Assembly: GCA_964550615.1 (NCBI GenBank)
Contig: CAZKAB010000037.1
Coordinates: 1 to 18,300 of the forward strand
Direction of reading: 5' to 3'
Origin: M55B144 sp964550615
GTDB taxonomy: Bacteria > Bipolaricaulota > Bipolaricaulia > UBA7950 > UBA9294
Length of the DNA stretch: 18,300 nt
This document shows, piece by piece, positions 6,510-13,890 of the stretch. Position 1 is the first letter of the stretch; every line of letters begins with the position of its first letter. The notes under the pieces were generated by a model. The model did no database searches. It was not told the origin of the DNA and saw only the letters and a list, made by a program, of their open reading frames with translations. The position numbers and the translations under genes were made by a program.

Positions 6510-7597
6510 CCGATCAGGAATACATGCGCATCGCCCTCGATCTGTCTCACGAAGGAGAAGGTTGGGTGAATCCCAACCCGCTCGTGGGAGCGATCGTAGT
6601 TGCCGACGACGAGATCGTCGGACGCGGATATCATCATCGATTCGGCGAACCACACGCAGAGGTATTCGCTCTCGATGAGGCCGGTACGCGCGCGCAGCGT
6701 GCCACGATGTATGTGACTCTCGAACCCTGCTCCCATCACGGCAAGACCCCGCCTTGTACCGAGCGGATCATCGCCGCGGGAATTCGGCGCGTCGTCATGG
6801 CGGTCAGTGATCCGAATCCTCTCGTAAACGGCCGCGGCATTGAAGCGCTACGCGCATCCGGCATCGGGGTAACTGTGGGAGTGCTTGAAGCGGAGGCCCG
6901 GCAGGCAAACGAGATCTTCTTCAAGTACATCCAGACGGGCCTTCCGTTCGTCGAGCTCAAACTGGCGCAGAGTATGGACGGAAAGATCGCCACTCGCACC
7001 GGCGACTCCAAGTGGATCAGCGGCGAGGAATCACGCGTAGCCGTACACCGGCTGCGCCGTCGCCTGGCGGCAATCCTTGTGGGGGTGCAGACCGTGATTG
7101 CAGACGACCCGCTTCTCACCGTACGACATGTCACCGGACCAAATCCGGTACGCGTTGTTCTCGACGGACACGGCCGCATCCCGCTCACGGCAAAACTGCT
7201 GCACGATGGAGGTCGTACGGTAGTCGCCACAGCAACGATGGGTGGCGACAAGGAGAAGGCGCTGCTTGACCTCGATGTAGAGGTATGGCGACTGCCTAGG
7301 AATGGCGATCGGATCGACCTGCGCGCCCTACTGCAGCGGCTGGGGGAGGCTCAAATTGACTCACTCCTCGTCGAGGGGGGAGGGGAGACGGCGGCGTCAT
7401 TCCTCGAGGTCAATCTAGTGGACAAGGTGTCGCTGTTCATCGCGCCGATCATCATCGGCGGTCGTGACGCGGTGCCTGCGGTCGGCGGGAGCGGGAGTGA
7501 CCGGGTGGCGGACGCGCTTCACCTTGCACGTGTCTCGGTATCGCACTGCGGAACTGATATGATGGTGGTCGGATACCCGAAACGGAGGGGAAGATGA
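6506..7597 (+). CDS. ribD: Bifunctional riboflavin biosynthesis deaminase/reductase RibD
   Basis: Carries out two successive steps of riboflavin synthesis: deamination of the pyrimidine ring of diaminohydroxyphosphoribosylaminopyrimidine, then NADPH-dependent reduction of the ribose. The 363 residues match the usual bifunctional length. The N-terminal deaminase (1 to about 145) has zinc ligands His50 (HAE, with Glu52 as proton shuttle), Cys75 and Cys84 (PCSHHGKTPPC). The C-terminal reductase starts at about 150 (LKLAQSMDGKIA) and includes the SKWISG and LLVEGGGETAASFL motifs. No FMN riboswitch precedes it and no other rib gene is in the window, so the rest of the pathway must be elsewhere. 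It overlaps rpe and purB by ATGA at its two ends. Confidence 0.96.
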   Translation: MTDQEYMRIALDLSHEGEGWVNPNPLVGAIVVADDEIVGRGYHHRFGEPHAEVFALDEAGTRAQRATMYVTLEPCSHHGKTPPCTERIIAAGIRRVVMAVSDPNPLVNGRGIEALRASGIGVTVGVLEAEARQANEIFFKYIQTGLPFVELKLAQSMDGKIATRTGDSKWISGEESRVAVHRLRRRLAAILVGVQTVIADDPLLTVRHVTGPNPVRVVLDGHGRIPLTAKLLHDGGRTVVATATMGGDKEKALLDLDVEVWRLPRNGDRIDLRALLQRLGEAQIDSLLVEGGGETAASFLEVNLVDKVSLFIAPIIIGGRDAVPAVGGSGSDRVADALHLARVSVSHCGTDMMVVGYPKRRGR

Positions 7598-8895
7598 TCG
7601 ACCGGTACAGCCTTGAACCGATGCGTGACTTATGGACGCTTCCCGGGCAGTACGAGCGATGGCTCGAGGTGGAGCTGGCGGCGATGGAGGCGATGGAGGA
7701 ACTGGGGAGCATACCTGCCGACACGACCTCAACGGTGAGGCAAGCGGTCTCTGTCGATGTCGATCGTATCGCCGCAATCGAGGCCGAGATCGGCCACGAC
7801 CTCCTCTCGTTCATCCGTTCACTCGAAGAGCAGGCTGGCGGCGCAGGAAGGTACATCCACCGGGGACTCACTTCATCGGACGTGAAGGACACCGCCCTCT
7901 CGCTCCAGATGCGCGACGGGCTGGATATCATCCTGCAAGAGGCCAAGCTCTTGCACGACGCACTCCTCGAACGTGCGCACACACATGCGGAGACGATCAT
8001 CATTGGTCGGACGCACGGGATGCACGCCGAGCTGACAACACTGGGGTTGAAGTTCCTGGTATGGGAGGCTGAGCTCGGCCGTGACATCGCCCGGCTGGAA
8101 CATGCCCGCGAGACAATCGGCGTCGGCAAGTTCTCCGGCCCGGTAGGGACGTACACGCAGGTATCACCCGAGGTGGAGGAGATTGCCTGCCGCCGGCTCG
8201 GCCTGCAGCCTGCACCGGTGGCAAACCAGATATTGCAGCGTGATCGCCATGCCGAGGTATTGTCGGCGATCGCGATCACCGGCGGTACGCTGGAGAAGAT
8301 CGCGCTTGAGATCAGAAACCTCTCCCGCAGCGAGGTCGGCGAGGTGGAGGAACCGTCGCCGGAGGGTTCGTCCTCGATGCCGCACAAGAAGAACCCAATC
8401 ACGTCGGAGCGTATCTGCGGTTTGGCACGGGTGCTGCGCGCCAATCTGCAGGCGGCGTTGGAGGACATGCCGCTATGGCACGAGCGAGATATGTCGCACT
8501 CGGCCGTTGAGCGCATCATCATCCCCGACTCATTCATGCTGATCCACTACATGATCACGAAGATGCGCGCAGTCGTCAGCGGCCTGATCGTGCGCGAGGA
8601 GCGGATTGCGGAAAACATGGCCCGCGCCGGCGACGTCGTCTGCTCACAAGCAGTGTTGATAGCGCTCGTCGAACAGGGAATGTCGCGCAAGCAGGCGCAT
8701 GAGGCAATCAAGGCGGCGTCATTCGCGGCAAGCTCATCCGAAAGATCGCTGCTGCAAATCCTTTCGGAGGACAAGAAGACGGCCCGATTCCTCGCGGCAG
8801 CCAAGATCGACAAAGAAGACATCGCCGGGCGCGTACGGGCCGCCAGCATTCGCCTGATCGAACGCGAAGAGAAGACCCGGCCAATCAATCCGTAG
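7594..8895 (+). CDS. purB: Adenylosuccinate lyase
   Basis: Splits fumarate from SAICAR and from adenylosuccinate, two steps of purine synthesis. The 433 residues match the bacterial (B. subtilis-like) form of about 431. The N-terminus RYSLEPMRDLW is typical. Substrate and catalytic motifs are present: TSSDVKDTA (93-101), RTHGMHA with catalytic His141, and the mobile loop GSSSMPHKKNP (258-268), the fumarase/aspartase superfamily signature with the catalytic Ser. The ATG overlaps the ribD stop (ATGA). It is the last gene of the four-gene block and faces the thiamine operon tail to tail, 18 bases apart. Confidence 0.97.
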   Translation: MIDRYSLEPMRDLWTLPGQYERWLEVELAAMEAMEELGSIPADTTSTVRQAVSVDVDRIAAIEAEIGHDLLSFIRSLEEQAGGAGRYIHRGLTSSDVKDTALSLQMRDGLDIILQEAKLLHDALLERAHTHAETIIIGRTHGMHAELTTLGLKFLVWEAELGRDIARLEHARETIGVGKFSGPVGTYTQVSPEVEEIACRRLGLQPAPVANQILQRDRHAEVLSAIAITGGTLEKIALEIRNLSRSEVGEVEEPSPEGSSSMPHKKNPITSERICGLARVLRANLQAALEDMPLWHERDMSHSAVERIIIPDSFMLIHYMITKMRAVVSGLIVREERIAENMARAGDVVCSQAVLIALVEQGMSRKQAHEAIKAASFAASSSERSLLQILSEDKKTARFLAAAKIDKEDIAGRVRAASIRLIEREEKTRPINP

Positions 8896-8913
8896 ACCGT
8901 CGACGGATCGCAA

Positions 8914-10023
8914 TCACCCTCGATGCGAGGGAAGAACGATGCACACGTGCGGCGGGAGGGAAAGAGAGAGCACCGCACCCGCCGGCATGTTTCCGTATTG
9001 AGCGGCAACGGCACGAACCCGCAGCTTTCCAATCGGCGTTGCAAGGTGAAGCACAACGCTGTCTCCATGATACTCCGACAGGAGGACGCGGCCTTCGATT
9101 ATGTTCGGACCGTCGCCGTCAATCAGCACTTCCTCTTCCCTGATCACCAAGACAACTTCCTCTTCCGCCGCCAAGCCTCCGCCCGCTGCCTCAATCGCCA
9201 CTCCGTTCACATTCAGCCTTAGCGTCCCGTCACTCCTCTCTTCCATGACACGCCCCGTCATGAGGTTCGCCCGCCCGATGAACGAAGCGACGAACGCAGT
9301 CGCCGGATGATGATAGACGTCGGCCGGCGTGCCGATCTGCTCGATTGCTCCAGCATGCATAACGGCTATCCGGTCCGCGACGGTGAGCGCTTCGTCCTGG
9401 TCGTGGGTAACGTATATCGTGGGTAGGTCGACGCGTCTTTGCACACTCCGGATCTCAGTGCGCAAGGTCTCCCGCAACTTGGCGTCCAGCGCCGACAGTG
9501 GTTCGTCGAGGAGGAGCAGTCGCGGTTGCGGGGCGAGAGCGCGTGCCAGCGCCACCCGCTGGCACTGGCCGGCTGAGAGCTGATGAGGTCGACGGCGTTC
9601 GTATCCCGCAAGGTCAACCATTTCCAAGAGCTCGGCTATCCGTTTCCGACGATGCATCCCTTCGCTACGAGAGCGACGCATTCCGTACCCGATGTTTCCG
9701 GCGACGCTCATGTGCGGAAACAGCGCGTAGTTCTGAAAGACGAACCCTATTCGGCGCTTCTCCGGCGTGAGAGGTACGATATTCTCTCCCGCAAGCGCGA
9801 TCGTTCCCCGGTCCGGCCGCTCGAAGCCCGCAATCAGTCGTAGCGCCGTCGTCTTTCCGCATCCCGATGGCCCGAGAACAGCGAGGAGTTCACCGTGTGC
9901 GAGGTCGAACTCGACGCCGCGGACCGCTTCAATGCGCGCACCGTCCCCACGCACAGAGCGGCCGCGATACACACGCGCGCCAGCAAACGACTTGTACAGA
10001 TCGCGCACCACAAGCTCAGACAT
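8914..10023 (-). CDS. ABC transporter ATPase of the thiamine importer (PotA/FbpC-type)
   Basis: ATP-hydrolysing subunit of an importer, attached to the inner face of the membrane. Motifs in the 369 residues: Walker A GPSGCGKTT (51-59), Q-loop Gln97, signature LSAGQ (149-153, Ala in place of the second-position Gly of LSGGQ), Walker B LLLLDEP (169-175) and switch His207. Residues about 240-369 form a TOBE-like regulatory domain. That makes it longer than E. coli ThiQ (about 230 residues) and more like the PotA/FbpC class. An extra Arg/Gly-rich stretch sits between strands at about 15-31. The start is inside the end of the permease gene (8-base overlap) and is preceded by GAGGGGGAGA, a good ribosome binding site. 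Operon and riboswitch context indicate thiamine as the substrate. Confidence 0.88.
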   Translation of the reverse strand: MSELVVRDLYKSFAGARVYRGRSVRGDGARIEAVRGVEFDLAHGELLAVLGPSGCGKTTALRLIAGFERPDRGTIALAGENIVPLTPEKRRIGFVFQNYALFPHMSVAGNIGYGMRRSRSEGMHRRKRIAELLEMVDLAGYERRRPHQLSAGQCQRVALARALAPQPRLLLLDEPLSALDAKLRETLRTEIRSVQRRVDLPTIYVTHDQDEALTVADRIAVMHAGAIEQIGTPADVYHHPATAFVASFIGRANLMTGRVMEERSDGTLRLNVNGVAIEAAGGGLAAEEEVVLVIREEEVLIDGDGPNIIEGRVLLSEYHGDSVVLHLATPIGKLRVRAVAAQYGNMPAGAVLSLSLPPHVCIVLPSHRG

Positions 10024-11671
10024 TCTCCCCCTCTTTGCTCAACCTGTCGATGGCGACGAAAGATATCGCGGTCACGGCGATTAGGACGACGGCCATCGCG
10101 CTCGCCGCGCCGAACTGACGCGCCGACAACAGGCCGTAGACGGCGACCGGAATCGTCGACAGGCCCGGCCGCATCAGGATGAGAGTCGCCGACATCTCGC
10201 CCATACTGAGGGCAAAGGCGAACACGGTCGCTACCAGCAATCCTCGTTTGATCAACGGGAGTTCCACATCGATGAACGCCCGCCAGCGCGATGATCCGAG
10301 CGACCGAGCCGCCTCGACAAGATGCGGATCGAGCCCCTCCAGAACCGGGCGGATGACACGGACGACAAACGGGTAAATGAGAACCGCGTGCGCAACGACG
10401 ATCGCGGCAAGCGTTCCACCGATGCGGAGCGGTCCAGCCGCCAGCCCGCGCAGCATGGCAAACCCAATCGCCACTGAAGAGACGGCGAGCGGCGCCATCA
10501 GGAGCGCCTCGATCGCCCATCGTCCGATCGCGCGAGTGCGGGAAACGAAGAACGCAATCAACGTCCCCGCCGGCAGACTGACAACGGTCGCCAGTGCGCC
10601 GATGATGAGGCTTGTGCGTACCGTAGCAATGGGCGAAGTACCAAGAAATGGGCTGTAGCGTGACGAGACAAGCTGCAGATAATTGCTGACGGTCCACGCG
10701 TCCGCGGCTCGGAGTGAGTCGGCGATGATCGCCGCAATCGGCCCGATGAAAAAGACCCCGGCGAGAATGCCGTAGATAGCTATCAAGGCCCGCCCGAGTC
10801 GAACCGGCCCCGCGAACAGCGGCACCCGTTCCTGTCCCTTCAATCCGGCGGTGGCAACCGCCAAACTCCCCTCCACACGCAGGTAGAGATAGGTGAATGA
10901 AAGCGAAATCATCATCTCCACCAGGATCAAGGCGGCACCGAGATGGTAATCCAGGAGTGTGCGCACAAGCGTGTATATTCCCACTTCGATCGTCGCGTAG
11001 CGAGCGCCGCCGAGCGTGAGCACGATCGGAAACGAAAGAAAGGTGAATACGAACACCAGCGCAGAAGCTGACAGGATCGCGGGGGCAAGTCGAGGGAGAG
11101 TGATTGTGACAAGTCGCCGTATTGGGCCGGTGCCGAGCGACATCGCAGCTTCGTCGATCGCCGGATCGAGCCCCTCCCAGGCGGCGCTCACCACCCGCAT
11201 CACGATGGGAGCGTTGTAGAACGCGTGCGCCAGTACAATCCCGGGGAGGGAATAGAGTATGCGAAATGGCGGCCCCGAGAGGTGGAACAAATCGACGAGC
11301 GCTCGATTGAGATATCCATTATTGCCGAAGAAGAGGATGAACCCCAGCGCCACCACGATCGCGGGAAGCACGAACGGGACCACGGTAAGCGAGCGAAGCG
11401 TGCGTTTGCCCGGGAAGTTGTAGCGCGAAAGCACGTACGCGCCGGGGAAGCCAATCGCCAGACTGAGCAGAGTACTGTACACCGCCTGCAGGATCGTAAA
11501 CCTAATCAGGTGCAGGTAGTATGGATCGCTGATGACTTGAGCAAGCCCCGAAAGCGTCCACCTCCCGTCTACCGCAAACGCGCCCCTCAATACAACCGCA
11601 AGCGGGTAATAGAAGACTACGCCAAGCAGGCCGACGAGAACTACAAGGAGCAGATAGCCGCTGCGCGTCAC
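10016..11671 (-). CDS. thiP: Thiamine ABC transporter permease, fused double half (ThiP-like)
   Basis: Membrane channel subunit of the importer. The 551 residues contain two consecutive permease halves of about 270 each, as in ThiP and FbpB. Each has about six hydrophobic segments and an EAA loop that contacts the ATPase: EGLDPAIDEAAMSLG in the first half and EGLDPHLVEAARSLG in the second. The GTG start overlaps the binding-protein stop (GTGA), implying translational coupling, and no separate ribosome binding site is needed or seen. By sequence alone it could be called an iron-type permease; the ThiB-like neighbour and TPP riboswitch make thiamine the likely substrate. Confidence 0.88.
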   Translation of the reverse strand: MTRSGYLLLVVLVGLLGVVFYYPLAVVLRGAFAVDGRWTLSGLAQVISDPYYLHLIRFTILQAVYSTLLSLAIGFPGAYVLSRYNFPGKRTLRSLTVVPFVLPAIVVALGFILFFGNNGYLNRALVDLFHLSGPPFRILYSLPGIVLAHAFYNAPIVMRVVSAAWEGLDPAIDEAAMSLGTGPIRRLVTITLPRLAPAILSASALVFVFTFLSFPIVLTLGGARYATIEVGIYTLVRTLLDYHLGAALILVEMMISLSFTYLYLRVEGSLAVATAGLKGQERVPLFAGPVRLGRALIAIYGILAGVFFIGPIAAIIADSLRAADAWTVSNYLQLVSSRYSPFLGTSPIATVRTSLIIGALATVVSLPAGTLIAFFVSRTRAIGRWAIEALLMAPLAVSSVAIGFAMLRGLAAGPLRIGGTLAAIVVAHAVLIYPFVVRVIRPVLEGLDPHLVEAARSLGSSRWRAFIDVELPLIKRGLLVATVFAFALSMGEMSATLILMRPGLSTIPVAVYGLLSARQFGAASAMAVVLIAVTAISFVAIDRLSKEGENV

Positions 11672-12705
11672 CGGTTAGTAATCACCGTTTCCCAGTCATG
11701 CAGCCAAGTGTCCATCTTCGCACCTACGAGGTCGAGGGAGAGTGAGAGCGGATGGTCGGGAATGATAGCATAGTCCGCATACGCCGCCGGAACGGACGCG
11801 TTCTCGTTGGCCGGGAACATCACCTCGGTCGTCGGGATGAGTTCCTGAATCTCCGTCGAAAGGAGCACGTTTATGAACGCCGTTGCCAGATCCGCGTGCG
11901 TAGTCCCATTTACCACACCCACGCCGTATACGGTGCGATACCCCTCACCTCCGGGGGCGAAGGCACGATAGCGGAGGTCGTCTCCATCGAGCGCCTCATA
12001 TGCGGTGTCGGTGGAGAAGCTCACCAAAAGCGGCGCCTCGCCGTGCGTGAGCAAGCTCCATCCCTCGCTCCACCCTTGAGTAATCACAAGCAGTGACTTG
12101 TCGATTGACCGCCAGAAGTCGAGATACCCATCCTCGCCGAAGCGGGCGATCGTCCACAACAAGAACGAAAAGCCGGTAGAGGAAGTGCGTGGGTCCTCAC
12201 ACACAAGCTTCCCGGCAAAGCGGCTATCCGCGAGATCGGAAAGCGTCTGCGGAAGCGCCTGCTCGTCAAGCGCCTGTGAATCGTACGTGAGGGTGATGTA
12301 TCCGTACTCGTACGGAACGAAGCCGCCCATGCTGTCCGCGGTGAGATCGTTCGGCACGTACGCCAGATTCGGAACGTCTTCGACCGTGAGCGGCATAAAG
12401 AGGTCGTAAGTTGCGATGCGTGGCACGTCGTTTATCTCGGCCATGAACAGATCGGCGTCGCTCGTGCCCGCATCCCGCTCGGCGAGCAGGCGCGACAACG
12501 TCGCTTTTCCCCCACCGGCGGTTACATACTCGACATCACAGTCGTAAGCCGACTCGAACGCGTCCTTGAGAGCGGCCGCCGGGCCCCACGAGACGAAGCT
12601 GTCGTAGGTGTAGACGACGAGTTTCTCCCTTGCCACAACCAGCGGCGCAATCGCCGATGCGAGCGCGGCTATCACCAAGATCAACACCCAGATCCGTCTT
12701 TTCAT
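11668..12705 (-). CDS. thiB: Thiamine-binding periplasmic/extracytoplasmic protein (ThiB-like)
   Basis: Solute-binding protein that captures thiamine or its phosphates for the importer. It has 345 residues with a signal peptide (about 1-25: MKRR, hydrophobic core, cleavage near VVA-RE). There is no lipobox Cys, so it should be soluble in a periplasm or otherwise anchored. The mature protein starts with VVYTYDSFVSWGPAAALKDAF, which closely resembles the start of E. coli ThiB. A middle segment (about 216-240) contains WSEGWSLLTHGEAPLLVSF and STDTAYE, as in the ThiB ligand region. A GGGAG ribosome binding site lies 9 bases upstream. It begins 16 bases after the thiL stop. Confidence 0.9.
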   Translation of the reverse strand: MKRRIWVLILVIAALASAIAPLVVAREKLVVYTYDSFVSWGPAAALKDAFESAYDCDVEYVTAGGGKATLSRLLAERDAGTSDADLFMAEINDVPRIATYDLFMPLTVEDVPNLAYVPNDLTADSMGGFVPYEYGYITLTYDSQALDEQALPQTLSDLADSRFAGKLVCEDPRTSSTGFSFLLWTIARFGEDGYLDFWRSIDKSLLVITQGWSEGWSLLTHGEAPLLVSFSTDTAYEALDGDDLRYRAFAPGGEGYRTVYGVGVVNGTTHADLATAFINVLLSTEIQELIPTTEVMFPANENASVPAAYADYAIIPDHPLSLSLDLVGAKMDTWLHDWETVITNR

Positions 12706-12721
12706 CTATATCATCTCCCTC

Positions 12722-13594
12722 TCAATGCTCGTAACCACGGTCGGGTAGACGTGCATCGTCAAGCAGCGCTCCATCCGCCCTAATCTCGCCGATTACGCTG
12801 TAGTCGACTGCAGGATCGATCGAATTGATGCGATCGGCGGGAACTGTGAATAGGAGTTCGTAATCCTCGCCGGCGAATAAGACCGCCTTACGCAGTCTCC
12901 GGCCGGACATGAGATCGGCCAGTACGGGATCGACGGGCATTCGCGCCCACTCGACGCTGAACCCAACGCCGCTTTCGGATGCGATCAGGTGCAAGGAGTG
13001 GGCGACGCCGTCGGAGATGTCGATCATGCTCGTGGCGCAAGCGGCCAGCGCCTGCCCCCAAGCTATCCTCGGCATAAGGCAGAACATATCGTTCGCCGCC
13101 ACATTCATCCCCGATGAGAAGAGCGCAAGTCCGGCAGCGGTCCGCCCGAGTAAGCCGGTGACGCAGACAAGATCGCCGATCATAGCCCCGCTTCGTTTGA
13201 CCGGCCGCCGTGCCTCGCCGATCGCACTTCCCGTAAGCGTGAGTTCTTGCATGCGATCGACATCGCCGCCAACCAGACGCGTTCCCGCCGCGGTGCAACA
13301 GTCAATCGCTCCCTCAAGAACGCCTTCCACGAAATGCCTCTCGAGATCGCGATCGCCGAGCGCAAGCATGACGGCGAGCGGACGGGCGCCCATGGCGGCT
13401 AGATCGGAAAGTGAGACTGCCACGCTCCGCCAGCCGATCGTGCGCGGCGTCGTCCCGGCGGGAAAGTCGCTCTTCCGGTGGAGCATGTCGGTAGTGAGGA
13501 TGAGATTGGTGTTTCCGAACGGCACGACCGCCGCGTCGTCTCCCGCCGCCTTGATGCGAGCCCGAATCAGGCGAAGGACGTCTGTCTCGTTCAT
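12722..13594 (-). CDS. thiL: Thiamine-monophosphate kinase
   Basis: Phosphorylates thiamine monophosphate to the coenzyme TPP with ATP in the cytoplasm. The 290-residue form (family usually 300-330) contains the AIRS-like motifs GDDAAV (18-23), SLSDLAAMGA (61-70), GGDV (109-112), MIDISDG (190-196) and AGEDYELL (241-248). The open frame reaches back to an ATG at 13651, but that codon lies in the conserved core of the TPP riboswitch, so translation must begin later. MNETDV at 13594 fits the family N-terminus and has GGGG 7 bases upstream. It is the first gene of the riboswitch-controlled operon. The C-terminus (GALLDDARLPDRGYEH) is a little short. Confidence 0.94.
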   Translation of the reverse strand: MNETDVLRLIRARIKAAGDDAAVVPFGNTNLILTTDMLHRKSDFPAGTTPRTIGWRSVAVSLSDLAAMGARPLAVMLALGDRDLERHFVEGVLEGAIDCCTAAGTRLVGGDVDRMQELTLTGSAIGEARRPVKRSGAMIGDLVCVTGLLGRTAAGLALFSSGMNVAANDMFCLMPRIAWGQALAACATSMIDISDGVAHSLHLIASESGVGFSVEWARMPVDPVLADLMSGRRLRKAVLFAGEDYELLFTVPADRINSIDPAVDYSVIGEIRADGALLDDARLPDRGYEH

Positions 13595-13599
13595 GGTAT

Positions 13600-13640
13600 C
13601 GCCCCATTGGAGCCAGGGGCCAAGAGGGACCGCTGCTCCC
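13600..13640 (-). promoter_or_regulatory. Possible ribosome-site sequestering switch after the TPP aptamer
   Basis: GGGGC at 13605-13601 (the likely ribosome binding site of thiL) can pair with GCCCC at 13620-13616, leaving a 10-base loop. The loop contains GCTCC (13613-13609), which can instead pair with GGAGC at 13639-13635 at the aptamer edge. These two pairings exclude each other, as expected for TPP-controlled hiding of the ribosome site. This is inferred by eye, without energy calculation. Confidence 0.4.
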
Positions 13641-13748
13641 TTCGCTGGCATTACCCAGATCAGGTTCCAAGGGTCGAGGTGAACCTCACGCGATAGAATG
13701 CGTGTGAGGCCTTACCTCCTCTCAGCCCAATAGATTGAGCTCCCCTAT
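13635..13748 (-). promoter_or_regulatory. TPP riboswitch (THI box) controlling the thi operon
   Basis: Read on the - strand, the leader contains the conserved THI-box parts in order: GGGGAGC near the 5' end (13745-13739), GGGCTGAGA (to 13720), a variable P3 arm (CCTCAC paired with GTGAGG), then ACCTGATCTGGGTAATGCCA and GCGAAGGGA (13665-13637). TPP binding should repress thiL and the transporter genes. The aptamer ends about 41 bases before the thiL start, and no run of U follows a hairpin, so control at translation is more likely than termination. Confidence 0.95.
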
Positions 13749-13763
13749 TTGTTGCTTTCTACG

Positions 13764-13792
13764 ACTATACAGAAGTCACGAAGCACAATCAA
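13764..13792 (-). promoter_or_regulatory. Sigma-70-like promoter of the thi operon
   Basis: On the - strand, TTGATT (13792-13787) and TATAGT (13769-13764) are separated by 17 bases. Transcription would begin near 13757, just before the TPP aptamer, exactly where the riboswitch transcript must begin. Confidence 0.65.
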
Positions 13793-13804
13793 GAATGAAC
13801 AACT

Positions 13805-13881
13805 GATGGATTTGGCGATTGAGAGATTGAGTGATTTATCGATTCAATCACTCAATCTCCCGCTCACTCAATCACTCCATC
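13805..13881. repeat. Long inverted repeat made of ATTGAGTGATT-like units
   Basis: A perfect 14-base stem (GAGATTGAGTGATT at 13823-13836, its complement at 13846-13859) encloses a 9-base loop. Outer, imperfect copies extend the symmetry to GATGGA (13805-13810) and TCCATC (13876-13881). On the right arm the motif CACTCAATC recurs (13849-13857 and 13865-13873). It begins 9 bases beyond the stop of the M42 peptidase gene and lies just upstream of the thi promoter. It could end M42 transcription, although no run of U follows on the - strand. Confidence 0.8.
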
Positions 13882-13890
13882 GTTCAATTA

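Noticed and set aside
7452..8537. 361-codon open frame on the - strand
   Set aside because: It is antisense to ribD and purB, is rich in Ser and Arg as expected for a shadow frame in G+C-rich DNA, and has no motif.
8917..8931. Hairpin CCCTCG-ATG-CGAGGG between purB and the ATPase gene as a two-way terminator
   Set aside because: The stem is only six bases, lies within the last codons of the ATPase gene and has no run of T on either side. The nearby palindrome at 8897-8906 also lacks one.
9834..10697. 287-codon open frame on the - strand
   Set aside because: It overlaps the ATPase and permease genes in another frame and translates to Arg/Cys/Gly-rich text without hydrophobic segments or motifs.
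13649..13651. ATG at 13651 as the thiL start
   Set aside because: It lies in the conserved GGGTAATGCCA core of the TPP riboswitch; the homologous protein starts at 13594.
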